From Sabethes cyaneus (lineage: Eukaryota > Arthropoda > Insecta > Diptera > Culicidae): DNA of 64,000 bases. The notes below the pieces were generated by a model. That model was not told the DNA's origin and did not search any database. It worked only from the letters and a program-made list of their open reading frames with translations. Below, in pieces: positions 9,889 through 21,548 of this stretch (its first letter is position 1; every line of letters begins with the position of its first letter). The stretch covers positions 156,006,179 through 156,070,178 of the forward strand of contig NC_071353.1 of NCBI RefSeq assembly GCF_943734655.1, written 5' to 3'. Both the position numbers and the translations under genes were made by a program.

Positions 9889-11644
9889 CTAGCTGACCCG
9901 ACAAACTTTGTATTGCCACAAATTAACCTGTGTTGTACATAAATCATGAATCTCGGATGATCTTTGTCACAATCTCGAGTTTTGCAAGCCCCCCAGTGGA
10001 AGACGCTTCCGACGGCGGGTCACCGGCAACACTCGCGACCGTCTCATCCTGAATGATCTAGTGTTACTATAGATAGTTTTTGTGGTCTTGTATTGACTAA
10101 TGTTTTATGGAAGAGTCTCGAATTTCTCGAGTTCGATTAGTTTTTGAGTATCTGTTTTATTTGTATGAGAGTCCATATCCCCCTACCACAGGGGTGATAG
10201 GTCTCTATCGTAAAATAAATTCAAGACTCCAAAATCTCCCACATGCCAAATTTGGTTCCATTTGCTTGATTAGTTCTCAAGTTATAAGGAAATTCGAATT
10301 TCATTTGTATGGCAGCTCCCCTCTTAAAAGGGGAAGGGGTCGTAATTCACCATAGAAAAAATTTCTGCCATCTAAAACTCCCACATGCCAAATTTGGTTC
10401 CATTTGCTTGATTAGTTCTAGAGTTATGAGGAAATTTGTATTTCGTTTGTATGAGAGCCCCCCCTCTTAAAGTGGGGAGGGGTCCTTATTCACCATAGAA
10501 AATATTCTTGCCCTCAAAAACTTTCACATGCCAAATTTTGTTCCATTTGCTTGATTAGTTCTTCAGTTATGAGGAAATTTGTATTTCATTTGTATAGGAC
10601 CCCCCCCCTCCTAAAACGGGGAGGGGTCCCAATTCATCATAGAAAAAAATTGTGCCTCCAGTAACCTCCACATGCCAAATTTTGTTCTATTTGCTTGATT
10701 AGTTCTCGAGTTATGAGGAAATTTGAATTTCTTTTGTATAGGAGCCCCCCCTCCTAAAGTGGGTAGGGGTTCTAATTCACCATAGAAAATAATCATGCCC
10801 TAGAAAACTTTCACATGCCAAATTTGGTTCCATTTGCTTGATTAGTTCTTCAGTTATGAGGAAATTTGTATTTCATTTGTATAGGATCCCCCCTTCCTAA
10901 AGTGGGGAGGGGTTCCAATTCATCATAGAAAAAAATTTTGTCTCCAAAAACACCCACGTGCCAAATTTTGTTCCATTTGCTTGATTAGTTCTCGAGTTAT
11001 GAGGAAATTTGTATTTCGTTTGTATAGGAGCCCCCCCTCTTAAAGTGGGGAGGGGTCCTTATTCACCATAGAAAATATTCTTGCCCTCAAAAACTTTCAC
11101 ATGCCAAATTTTGTTCCATTTGCTTGATTAGTTCTTCAGTTATGAGGAAATTTGTATTTCATTTGTACAGGAGCCCCTCCTCTTAAAGTGGGGAGGGGTC
11201 CTAATTCACCATAGAAAATTTTCTTGCTCTCGAAAACCTTCACATGCCAAATTTGGTTCCATTTGCTTGATTAGTTCTCGAGTTATGAGGAAATTTGTAT
11301 GGAAGCCCCCCCTCTTAAAGGGGAGAGGAGTTATAATTCCTCTTATAAAGAGGAGAGGGGTCTCAATTTACCATAGAATAAATTCTTGTCACCGAAAACA
11401 CCCACATGCCAAATTTTGTTCTATTTGCTTGATTAGTTGTCGAGTTATACAGAAATTTGTGTTTCATTTGTATGGGAGCCCCCCCTCTTAGTGGGAGGAG
11501 GGGTTTCTAACCATCACTAAAACCTTTCCTGGCGCCAAAAAACCTCTAGATGCATACTTTCATGCCGATTGGTTCAGTAGTTTTCGATTCGGAACATACA
11601 GACAGACAGACAGGCAGACAGAAATCCTTCTTTATAGGTATAGA
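9889..11644 (-). mobile_element. Helitron-like element, copy 1, with a 143-bp tandem array
   Basis: In minus orientation the element begins TCTATACCTATAAAG and ends GGGTCAGCTAG, inserted between A and T with no target duplication. These are the 5'-TC, 3'-CTRR and A|T insertion features of Helitrons. Inside the 5' end is a (CTGT)n stretch, then about nine units of roughly 143 bp. A 3' block (ACTCGAGATTGTGACAAAG) is shared by all copies here. No Rep/helicase coding is present, so it is non-autonomous. A hairpin just before CTAG is not clear, so this may be a variant Helitron lineage. Confidence 0.7.
10230..11510. repeat. Tandem array of about 143-bp units
   Basis: Units carry TTCCATTTGCTTGATTAGTT, TTATGAGGAAATTTGTATTT and a C-run/G-run pair (CCCCCCTC...GGGGAGGGG) able to pair within each unit. 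TTCCATTTGC recurs about every 143 bases. Short open frames repeat through the array because 143 is not a multiple of 3; they are not genes. Confidence 0.88.
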
Positions 11645-11984
11645 TATCTTAAAATTTGGAAATAAAATATTGCTCGTCAAATATTAGGATTAGAAAGAAA
11701 CTATATTCACATTCAAATTCCAATTCTAATCGAAAATAGTCGAGAAAAAAATGCCTTTTTAAGCGTTTTGAGCTGGAAATGATCATACAGATATCAACAC
11801 GTCTTCGGAACTTAATTCAACTCTTTGTTAATGCTGTGATAGTTATCATCCATATGCATCCTAGCGATAAACAATCTTCAGTGTGTATTTTAACCTACTA
11901 AATAACTTTATAGAACATATGAAAGCAAAGAAAACAGCTTGTACAGAATTTTTGAGCAGAACTGATTTTAAAGTGGCTGTTTGT
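11645..11984. other. AT-rich non-coding stretch
   Basis: No gene or recognisable repeat. Confidence 0.4.
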
Positions 11985-12148
11985 CTCGGGGTACAATGCT
12001 AGCCTAACAAGCCAATCGTCGTATGTTCGAATCTCGACTGATCGGTGCCGTTACAGAGTTAATAGGATCTTTGCCCTAGCCCGTAATTTTCCTGTACTCT
12101 AATAACCGGCTGCGAAGTCTGTCGATAAAGAAGGGTTAAGTTCTGAAG
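11985..12148 (+). mobile_element. tRNA-derived SINE copy
   Basis: A B-box-like GTTCGAATCTC lies at about 12024-12035, after an A-box-like region. The family block GGCTGCGAAGTCTGTCGATA is at about 12108. Relatives lie at 8455-8585 and 52636-52700. The body resembles mosquito tRNA-related SINEs, but the exact family cannot be named without a search. Confidence 0.65.
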
Positions 12149-12726
12149 GACGTTTACACCCATGACTTTGCTTTGCTTGAATTTAAACTGGTTTCTTTAA
12201 ACAAATCATTAAATTTCGCAACCAGTAAGAGATAGATAGTTACTATTTGTAACAAAGTTGCTTATTTTAGTGTGTTCTACAATTTTTGTGAAGACGCTAT
12301 TTTTTTGGACGCGTTTCAAATATAAAAAATTGTGTCACCCTTCTAAGCGGATTCACGGTCACCCTAGAAGTGTAAGGAAATGTGCTATATTTTATTAATT
12401 AACTGGTGCAAAGAAACACCCGTTGAAAAATTACACATTTTTACTATATTATTCTGTTTTTGAGGTTTGGTCCCATTAAAGGTTTGGTCATTAAGGTTTT
12501 CTTGACTAAATTTCATCAATCATTTTTAAATATCTTTTGACCAGCAGAACCAATCCTTATGAAATTTGGTAAATACATTTACAGTGTTAAGACCTCTCGT
12601 TTAATACTAAAACAATTGAAACTAGATAAATTATCTTGGTTAAAATCGCTATAAAGTATTGTAAATTTTAACGTGTAACTTCAATTACTCATAACTTTCA
12701 AACTAAAAGTCCAATCAAAAAACCAT
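12149..12726. other. AT-rich non-coding stretch
   Basis: No gene is seen; it leads into the duplicated block at 12727. Confidence 0.4.
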
Positions 12727-13032
12727 TCAATAGTGATCTATCCGGATATATTACCTTTCAAATGAGACTAATAGCGCATAAATCGGCTTGGCCATCTCTG
12801 AGAAACAGGCGATAATTATTACGTTGTCAAAACACGTTTTTAAGCATAACTTTTAGACTACTTGTTTGTTTTCAATAAAACTTTCTGAAAATTTTTATAA
12901 TTTTGCTTATAACTTTTAAACGAAACATCGGACCACGAAGCAATTCAATAGTAATATACTAGGCAATAATACCTTTCAAATGAGACTAATAACGCATAAA
13001 TCGGTTCAGCCATATCCGAGAAACAGGCGATA
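12727..13032. repeat. Direct repeat of an 89-bp segment next to (CA)n
   Basis: 12727-12815 and 12944-13032 share TTTCAAATGAGACTAATA, CGCATAAATCGG and GAGAAACAGGCGATA. The second copy runs directly into the (CA)n tract. Confidence 0.75.
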
Positions 13033-13041
13033 GAAAATGAG

Positions 13042-13045
<4 letters not shown>

Positions 13046-13132
<87 letters not shown>

Positions 13133-13144
13133 CACACACACACA
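13046..13144. repeat. (CA)n microsatellite, about 50 copies
   Basis: An uninterrupted CA dinucleotide run apart from one CG at about 13125. Cys/Val and Thr/His frames across it are artefacts. Confidence 0.98.
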
Positions 13145-13545
13145 GACATTGCTCAGTTCATCGAGCTCTATCGATTGGTATATGTGATTCGGCCCTCCGG
13201 GCCTCGGATCAGTTTCGTGTTTTTCGACCAATTTCTAAACCTTTGTTATACAAAGGTAAAAACGAGGCTTAAAACAGATCGGAAACGGAACAGACTAAGA
13301 CAAAAGATGAGAAGGGAAAGAGATACGAAAGGGAAGAGAAAATAAGAAAGGGCAGAGTTAAGCTGGAAAACGGGAAAAAAAATCACATAAAACGAGTGGA
13401 AAACTAGAGGAAAAACAGGACTGAAAATAAGAAAAAATGGAACAGGAAACGTCGAAAACCAGAACAATGAAGCAGGAAATACGGGGCAGTTAAAGTTACG
13501 AAAAATGATAGAAATAGAGTAGAAAAGGAAGGAAAAGCGCGAGTG
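13145..13545. repeat. Repeat arm (GGCCCTCCGGGCC) followed by a purine-rich tract
   Basis: 13145-13250 has ATTGGTATATGTGATTCGG and the palindrome GGCCCTCCGGGCC, then TTTGTTATACAAAGG. This arrangement beside a (CA)n is familiar from mosquito interspersed repeats. 13252-13545 is purine-rich on the plus strand. Confidence 0.7.
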
Positions 13546-16500
13546 TCCGATCCGATTCCGATTAAAAACGATCAAACGAATGGGGTTCCACGGATTTTTC
13601 CTGGCTAATACATTGTTCTGAAAGGTCGAGTACCTTTTGTTTTTGGCTGAGTATGGGCACGCTAGTGGCGTCAACATAAACAGCAATCATCCTCGTTTGG
13701 CTCAGCATAAGATGATTCTTACTGCTCATTTGGCTCAAGATGATTTACCTTTAATGCTCTTAGGAAAACTAGTTGAAACAAATTATCTTCTTTCACATAT
13801 GTATTGAGGCAAAAAACGTAAAAATTTCTCCGAAACTCGTTATTTAGGGTGACTTCAAAACTAATTTAAAACAATGCAGTGTTATGACTCTCTGGCCGTA
13901 GTTTTTTTTCTCCTCGGATGCTCACTCGTACGCATACCGGCGGAACACCGTAGACATTTGAGGCATGAAATGTAAGCGCACCAAAAAAATAATAATAGCA
14001 CCTATACCCAAAGGTAGGTAAGCAATTCATAAATATTTACAACGAAAGCGAGACTGCCAAATTTGGCCAATCAATTACCTCCTCGGCGGTGTATGATGCC
14101 TCGTTTCCGCTGTGCTCATACGGCGGACTTACTCATTGGCACCGTGCACCGGCACCGGCACCGGCACACACCCAAACGCAGAAAATTAATGTCAAAAAGT
14201 AGGCAGATGAAAGATGTGTGGTGAACGAACCGGATCAAAACATATAATAATGACAAACGCGCTCTGCGCGTGCACTCTTGTTGGCGTCTAGCCATCTTAG
14301 TAGGCCGGGTAACAACAACAACAACGGTAGGATATGTCATCTAACCTAAAATTTTCGTTGGGTCTAATAGGTTATCGATTCTGCTGCTAAACCAGAGTAC
14401 GATTATCAGCACTCCACACTCCGCAATACGGTTCCAGGTGAAAGTTTGTGCCGAGTGAATTTTTGACGACTTTTTCTTTCCTCAAGAGAGGATCGCCTAT
14501 TTCGCACAACATGTTTGCGCGTCTGGCAAGCGATGATGTGAGATCACCATTTTGCTGAGCGATGAATTTAAATAACTACGCTGTTATCCATAAAGGTTGC
14601 ACGCTCACACCATCATAGCTTCCCTTGCTTAGAAGATTTGACAGAGCCCCCGACGCACGTTAGGAGTATGTACTCACAAAGTTGGACATTCCTCCGCCGT
14701 TTCGTTTGTGCGCACACAAATGGGCGCATAATTCACCGGCCAACTATGGTGCGTGTTTTCATCCTAACGGCACTGCCAGTCAGCAACCTGTCAACCATTA
14801 ACTGAGCTGTGCTTTCTTTGCACCAGCAACAATGAGTGAAATGACGGTTTTATTGATTTTGTTTTAAATCGTTGAGTGTTCACCCCCTCGTAGTGTGACG
14901 CATCCGAATTTGACACCTCCTAGCAGTGTGTCGCGAATTATGGGCGCTTCGCATTGCAGTGAAACCGGTTGATGATGCCAGCAAGCACAAAAGGAAAACT
15001 GGATGGCGTTCCTCTCGTCTGCACATTTGGGTTTCCACGCGGCTACTACCCATAACTACTCTTTACTCAAGTAGCTAAGACTACTGTGGAGTGGAGTTTC
15101 GCGTGAAATATCAACCACCCCTTTAAGGTGTATGATTAAGAGCATGACTAGTGGTAGAGCCTGCGCGCGCGTCACGGCTTATTAAAATAATAATAACGAT
15201 CATAATAGCGATCTCGATGTTTACATTTTGTTTTGCCAACGGTCCAAAAAGCGACCCGAGCGAGCTTGAGCACTTATTTTCCGGCTTCGCTTCCAGTGAG
15301 CACTTCTTACTGTCAAATTTGCAAGTAGAATTTTTGTGTCCGTTGTTTGCTGAATTAATCACATTCTGGTACCATGTCGGTCGGTGAAATTTTTTTGCAT
15401 TGCCAGTTGCAACTCGCTGTGAATTGAAGGATCCGACGCGAAGGCCCCTCACACTTCATCGCAATTTCATAACATTCCGATGGTCGGTCGCGGTCGCGGT
15501 GGTGACTACCCTCTCGATAAGTGTTACGCGCACGATCATCATCGATTGATAGGTAACCGATCGCTTCGCGGATCGAATCGATCCTGTACGCGTATGCTCG
15601 AGAAACAAATGCTGCTAGTGCTGCTGCTGGGTTTACACGTCGAATACCACGTGCTGAACAAAAAAAAAAGCGAAAGTACGCCAATCAAAGCAGAGCGGTC
15701 CTCGTCCTCTACTAACTGTCAGTATCCACCACCAGTACATAATGTATGAGATCATAGCAGGCTCCGAACAATTTGGCATGCGCCTGCCTTTTATTATGCT
15801 TAAGGCAGATTTTCGCATAATTCCATTAAGAGTTATGCAACGGATTTTACCACTTTTTAATCGAAAATCTGTCAAAGTTTTATGTGTTGTTTACTACTTT
15901 TTGATTGATTTTCGATTATCCCTCTGAGTGCGCCACCCCTTGCGCAAAAAAAAACTTGTTATCATGACGTCCCATTTTTCCCATTTGCAGGTAAATTTCA
16001 CTCAACCGCCAATTGCGGACTTCGGCAAGCAATCAGAAGGACAGCGCTACCGCGTACCGTGCTTCTGAACAATATATATATTTATGGTCACATTCCTTGA
16101 CTTAGCCCAGGCAGCCCCAGCAGTCAGCCAGTCTCAATTATACCGTGACAAAAGGTTAACCACGTATTTTCTCCTTTACAAGCTTTCAATATTGATGGCT
16201 TATCCCCCTCGAACCATGCGTCCGCGCGAACATGTGTCCCGCCCCGCGGGTAATGACGCCTTAAACAATGACAGCTCCGCTGCTAGCTGGCAGATAAACT
16301 TCATCCGCGTGGAAAGAGAAATCTTTATTTGGCGCAAACAATACACGTCACGTCACGTACTGCTGCGGCAGCGATTGCGATAATCAGTCACCTCTCAGCA
16401 CATATGCCTACTAAGATGCACACAGTCATTAAAGCTTCAGCTTTTGACAAATTGAGTCGACCGATAACCTTGGCTGTCATTTGCGAATGGCGCCACAAAC

Positions 16501-17148
16501 GGTAAGTCGTTTTTTTCGCGCTCATTTTTTTCCGTTTTTTAACGGTTTCCAGTGGAATACCACAAATTCCTGAACATTGCATGAACGCCCTACCCGCCGG
16601 CCGAGCAGGTTAGGGTTCACCGGTGAAGATTTTCCCGGGGCGAAAACTATCCGGGTCATGCGCTCAGGGTATCGCTTGAGAAAATGTGCTGCGCAGCCAG
16701 TGGTGCCCATCAACTAAATAGTGTACCTTAAGGCTAGGATTCTGGCTAGGCCTCCCCGTATGACGAAGATTGGTACAAGCACTAGCTAGCGTGCCCAGAC
16801 ATAAACAAATGGTGGGGCACCTGACCTTTCGGAAGAATGGTTTGACCTGGAAAAACGGAACAATCGATGGCGAATCTGTTATTACTTAACACAAAAATAC
16901 CGGCCGATTAGGTTGAAAACTCGCAAGTTTTAGTGACGTACGTAATTTTACCGATTGTATCATCTACACAGTAATTTTAATCATCGATTTAAGATATTAT
17001 GATATTCGTAACTTATTTTGTAAGACCGTATCAATAGCTGTATAAGTTGTAATCCTATTTATCCTACCAGTCAGTCTTTTAAGTATCAAGTATCAGGTTA
17101 TTTGAGCAAGTATTTTAGCAAAAATTCTCTGACGTTAGTTTCGTAATA
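13546..17148. other. Low-repeat, host-like region without a callable gene
   Basis: GC content rises and inverted-end repeats are scarce. Local features include GGCACC repeats near 14140-14170, a poly-A run at 15660 and a CACGTG at 15649. One plus-strand frame (15480-15749) contains MLEKQMLLVLLLGLHV, a signal-like hydrophobic run, but codon context and start do not convince me. This could be intergenic regulatory DNA or a long intron. Confidence 0.4.
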
Positions 17149-17303
17149 CACTCAAGCCGCTTTTTACGCGAAGGATACGTTCCGCGTAAATCAAAACCGC
17201 GTAAATTCCAATAATCGCGTAAATTCCGAAATTCGCGTAAAAAAACCGCGTAAATTCCGAAATTCGCGTAAAAAATTAACCGCGTAAAAAGCGGAACAAC
17301 ACC
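17149..17303. mobile_element. Short MITE rich in CGCGTAAA units
   Basis: The ends carry inverted CCGCTTTTTACGCG and CGCGTAAAAAGCGG. The interior repeats CGCGTAAATTCC in both orientations, so almost the whole 155 bp can fold. Confidence 0.75.
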
Positions 17304-17507
17304 TGGATGAGATCACAATAGATCAAAATGGTGGTCTTAGTGATAATATCCACACACACACAAAAAGAAAAAAGCGACTTCAGTGTACTAGTAATGTTTT
17401 CCTAGTTTAAAGTTTACTATTATTTTGATTGAAATTTGGCAATCTAGCACGGTATATAGTTCATCACTGCTGACTTATCCGATGACAGATCGATTACCCT
17501 CGTTGAG

Positions 17508-17690
17508 GGGCTCCATAGCCGCTAGGTTACCGAGTCTGCTTTGACAAGCGAGTGGTCATGTGTTCGAATCTTAGTAGGATCAGACCATTCGATGTTTAAT
17601 GACTTTCGCATGGGTTTATTCTCAGGCCCCTCATTGCCCTTCCTTCCGCTGAATTCCTTCCTTCATGCTGAATTCTATATGAGCCTCAAA
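17508..17690 (+). mobile_element. tRNA-derived SINE copy
   Basis: TAGCCGCTAGGTTACCGAGT (A-box region) and TGTGTTCGAATCTTAG (B box) have the spacing of a tRNA gene. The sequence lacks a clean cloverleaf, so it is a SINE head and not a tRNA gene. A T/C-rich body follows. Confidence 0.6.
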
Positions 17691-17731
17691 AAGCACTCTT
17701 GACAGTGCAAAAAGTCACTCTTATAGCTAAA

Positions 17732-18558
17732 CTAGCTGATTGCCCGATCTCACTCTCATTTTTCAAGAAACAAAACCCTTTTTTACGCTTTTGAACCTCC
17801 TTTGGAAACAAGGAAATGGCCACCCTATTCCCCTTTTCAGAAATAAAACAACTTGTATAACTGCTATCGTTCCAAATGCAAAAGAAACGCACCCGTTACC
17901 CGTTTGAGCCTTTCTCTCCCCTCGTAAGAGACCGTCTCCTTCTTTTGACAATCCTCCGGTGCAGATTTTTTATGCCAAAACAAAAGTGTTTGGCAAACGA
18001 TGTTTGCTGAAGAACAGTCCAGAAGTTCCGGAGCTATGGCGGAACAAACATTCCTCGTCCCGCTACATGTCGGTTCCTTCCCAGTCAGCTCCCCCTTCTG
18101 TCTCGTAGTTAATTATTCATCGATTTGCTCAATGAAAATCACTATAATGGAAACGAAACAAAGGTTTATTTACCATATATTCCTCTTCGGAGGAACCCTC
18201 CTCTTTTCTCAAAGTCAGTTGCACAACTGCATTCGGTGTAAATACAAGAGAAACGCAACCGCTTTTACTTATTTCGACCTCTCCCCCCTTGTTAGGGATT
18301 CCCCCTTTTGTCAATTTCCCAGCGATGATTCCCTTACGTCAAGGACCATGAAGGCCAAGTTTGGTGAAGAACCGTCCAGGCATTTCGAAGTTTTGGCCTG
18401 TTATGAACCCCTCCCCTTCTTTTTAACTCCCCAGTGCTGATTCCCTTATATAAAGGAATATGTGTGCCAAGGTTGGTGGAGATCGGTCAAGGCGTTCTGG
18501 AGTTATGGTGGAACATATATACAAACATACAAACATACTCACGCTCACTTTTATATAT
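17732..18558 (-). mobile_element. Helitron-like element, second family
   Basis: The minus strand starts at TATATATAAAAGTGAGCG and ends CGGGCAATCAGCTAG before a T. This parallels the TC...CTAG layout of the 143-bp family (ending GGGTCAGCTAG) but with different internal sequence. Degenerate internal units share 'ggagctatggcggaac / ggagttatggtggaac' and 'gattcccttat'. The 5' base pair is altered where a MITE abuts at 18559. Confidence 0.55.
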
Positions 18559-19397
18559 AGTAATGTTCCGATTTTGTCTACCCCCGATTTTATCAGCTTT
18601 TTATCCTGATTTTGTCAGCCTATAAATTTTGATTAACTTTTGTGCTTTTGAACATGGTTTATAAAACTTGCCTGCCTGCTTAAAACTATTCTGGTTCTCT
18701 GGGAAGAGTTTTTGAATAAAATGATGCCTTCTTGCGAATAATTCGGGGTCAAAATTAGGGTATTTTTATAGTAAAAGTTCTACAGTTCCTAAACAAGCAA
18801 AGATAGAGGTAAACTATATTCAGCTATGTTGTGTATTTTTACTATTTGTACAACTTTGTTAAACAAGAAAAAGTCATACAATTACAAAAACAGCTAGAAC
18901 TGAAAAACTGATTTTAACGATTTTTCATTCATGAGAAATGGGATTTTTCTATCTTCGCTGAAGAAATAGAAGGTCACTGTCTTCAGCAAAATATCTTTAA
19001 TAAAATGCGGTAAAACTTTGCAGAACACATCAATGAGTTATATTGAAACTGAAGAAACATAAATTTTTATTGCACTTTTAGGGGGATTAATCAAAATTTG
19101 AATTCCGCTGGACAATAGAACTTTTAATTTTAAGAAACTCTTCCAAAGGTTCCATAAACCTAAAACCAAGTTTTCCTGCTCAAAGCTAATGCGCACCAAA
19201 CGAGGTTCTGGACCAGTGTGCTGTGCCCGGTTGATTGAGTTTCCGATTGACCAATTGAGGGTTAAAATTTAGTTTTTAGTAGAAGTCTTCGATATTGCAA
19301 CGTCTTAAGTCTTGAATTTTGAAAAAAATTCAAAAAAAAATTCCCGATTTTGTCAGTTTTCCCATTTCCCAGGGCTGACAAAATCGGAACATTACTG
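18559..19397. mobile_element. MITE with CAGTAATGTTCCGATTTTGT ends
   Basis: The right terminus, read inward, is CAGTAATGTTCCGATTTTGT, flanked by TA. The left terminus at 18559 is the same sequence missing its first two bases. About 840 bp, no coding. The CAG start and TA flank fit pogo/Tc1-type MITEs. Confidence 0.8.
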
Positions 19398-19409
19398 TAT
19401 ATAGATGTA

Positions 19410-19814
19410 CCGTGGACCCCCGTTCGTTTGACCGTTTTTAATCTGAACACTTTTTAATTTGAACCCCGTTGGCTTGCACGACGTGCAAATTAAAAATGGT
19501 TCAAATGTCATTCTCAATATGACATCATTTGCTTACGCAGACAATGCACATAAACACGATTTGTTTGTACTGATCTAGCGTGTTCAATCTGTTTCACAAT
19601 GCGCTTTCCCAACGATTGTGGTAGAAATCTGATCGGAGAATGAAATATTCGCTACTTGCAACTGTCAACTGAATCAAACCACCAAAACAATAACAAAGAG
19701 CAGGGCAGCCAGTTCACACAAGCTGCAGCATATTTAAGGTTACCAGTTGTTCAAATTAAAAGCTAACCCCGTTAGCTTGCATAAGGAATCGTTCGAACGA
19801 ACGGGGGTCCACTG
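19410..19814. mobile_element. MITE with CAGTGGACCCCCGTTCG ends
   Basis: The right end reads inward CAGTGGACCCCCGTTCGTT; the left end is CCGTGGACCCCCGTTCGTT. TA flanks both sides (19408-19409, 19815-19816). The 405-bp body is non-coding. It lies 12 bp from the preceding MITE. Confidence 0.85.
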
Positions 19815-19861
19815 TACTGGTCAGCCTCGCCAGAGAAGGCTGTAATTGGAGCATCGATCTA

Positions 19862-20700
19862 GCATTGAAGGAAGGGCAAATCAGTTTTTCTTTTCTTCTT
19901 TTTATGTCCAAATTTTTCATCCTATTTTCATTTTGTCCCATCTTTCTTCTTTTATATCCCGTTTAACCTATTTTTTCTCGGATTTTTCTCACGCTGTTAT
20001 ACTTTTCCATTGGTTCGCTTGTTTTCTGTTTCATTTGCTCCTTCTTGTCTCGTTTTCGCGTTTTTTCTTTCCTGTTTTCCGTTCCGTTTTTTTTGCTGTC
20101 AGGTTTTTGTTGGTTTTTCTGTCCCTCTATTTGTTCTGTCTTCCTTTCTGTCCTCTCTTCTTCCTCTCTTTTTTTTCTGTTCGTTATTTCCTCTATTGCG
20201 TTTCCTGTCCGTTCTTCACCGTTTCCGGTCTTGATTCTTGTACTTCTCTTTTTCCGTTTTTCGTTGTTGTTCCTCCATTACCAGGTTTGCGTTTTATTCT
20301 CTTTTGCATTCTCTTTTTGTTTTCTGTCCCATTTTTTCGGGTTTCATCTATTCCATTTTTCCTCCTATTATGTCCTCCTTTTCTCTTTTTCTGTTTGTCT
20401 TCCGTTTTCAATCATTTTTCGGTTTTTCCCGTTCTCGTTTCGCTCCCGTATTTTATCAATCCCATTTCCTCCTTTTTTCTCGTTTTCCCTTTTTTTGTTA
20501 AGTTCTTTCTTTTCTTCTTTTCAAATTATGTCCTAGTTTGATTTCTCGTTATCATCATTTTATTTATCATTATTCCTTCTTTTCTCGCAATTTGCTTCTT
20601 TTCTCTACTGTTTTCCCACGTTTTCTGATCAGTTTCTTCTTTTTCTCCTTTTTTCCCCCGTTATCGTCTTTATTTAATACGTTTCGATAGTTTGAAGGAT
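19862..20700. repeat. Polypyrimidine tract, over 800 bp
   Basis: The plus strand is nearly all T and C with regular G (TTTTCTTTTC, GTTTTCCGTT words). The Phe/Ser/Leu-rich frames, up to 231 codons and overlapping in three frames, are composition artefacts. Confidence 0.88.
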
Positions 20701-21034
20701 AGGAAAAACGGAACTTTTTGTTGCCGCTGTTTTCAAAAGGTAAAAAAATCGGGTGATAATGGTCTCACGCACGAGAAGTAGCCCATTGTTAAAATTATGA
20801 CAAGTAAAATATCATCAATTGACGCAGCATATTTAACGCCCAAAACCTATTTTTGGATCAGACAGTCGCTAATTTTTCATCACTTTGAAAATTGCTACAT
20901 AACGTCACATGCATAAATATTCCGTCAACCGCTTTTTCATATAAGACACCAGTTTTGAATAAATTCCTTCAGAATATGGAATCGGATGAAAGATAGGGTT
21001 GGTCGCTCTCTTTTTATAACTGCTCACTTTTAGG
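20701..21034. other. AT-rich non-coding stretch
   Basis: Nothing recognisable. Confidence 0.35.
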
Positions 21035-21215
21035 ACATCAAATTGGACTAGATTTATTGCGGTCCTAAGAAAACTTGCTGGGATGAGGAGATTTATCACA
21101 TTTTCTGACGCACTTCCCCAACACAGACATTGAATTGGTCTAGGTTTATAGCGGTCCTACCTAAGAAATTTGATAAGGACGAGAGGACTTTATTACACTT
21201 TCTGGCGTACTTTCC
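21035..21215. repeat. Tandem duplicate of about 88 bp
   Basis: Two adjacent copies share GGACTAGATTTATTGCGGTC versus GGTCTAGGTTTATAGCGGTC, and a shared 'ttctg(a/g)cg(c/t)act' end. Related wording occurs near 35095-35130. Confidence 0.6.
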
Positions 21216-21548
21216 AAGCACAAATATCAAAGTAGTATAAGTCTGAACGTCGTAATGAACCTTCGACCTGTTGAGACGAAGGGGCTTTGGCACTTGTTTT
21301 TATAAAAATAAAGGAAAAATGTACCGAGAACCATTAAATGCAGGCGTTAAAACTGAAATGAGTATAAACTTAAGTACGGTTGTATACAACCGTATTGCTT
21401 GTGGTCCGAAAATATCATTATCGCTACAGCTAATCAGCGCTACTTATTCCAACCTATCACAAAGCGTGGATTTTTAGTTAGACAATGCGTAACATTTTTC
21501 AATTATTTAAAAATTTGTTAGGGATACATGTAAAGTACTGCACTGTAA

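Noticed and set aside
10230..11510. CRISPR-like or gene-family array from regularly spaced 20-bp matches
   Set aside because: The whole 143-bp unit repeats, including the supposed spacers; it is a tandem array inside a Helitron-like element.
12945..13345. Cys/Val and Thr/His repeat proteins
   Set aside because: Translation of a (CA)n microsatellite.
15480..15749. Secreted-protein exon containing MLEKQMLLVLLLGLHV
   Set aside because: The hydrophobic run follows 38 residues of unlikely sequence in this frame, a poly-A run makes the downstream part suspect, and no splice donor is convincing.
19846..20541. 231-codon Phe/Ser/Leu-rich open frame resembling a membrane protein
   Set aside because: It lies in a polypyrimidine tract. 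Overlapping frames are open in several phases and no real hydrophobic periodicity or conserved motif exists.
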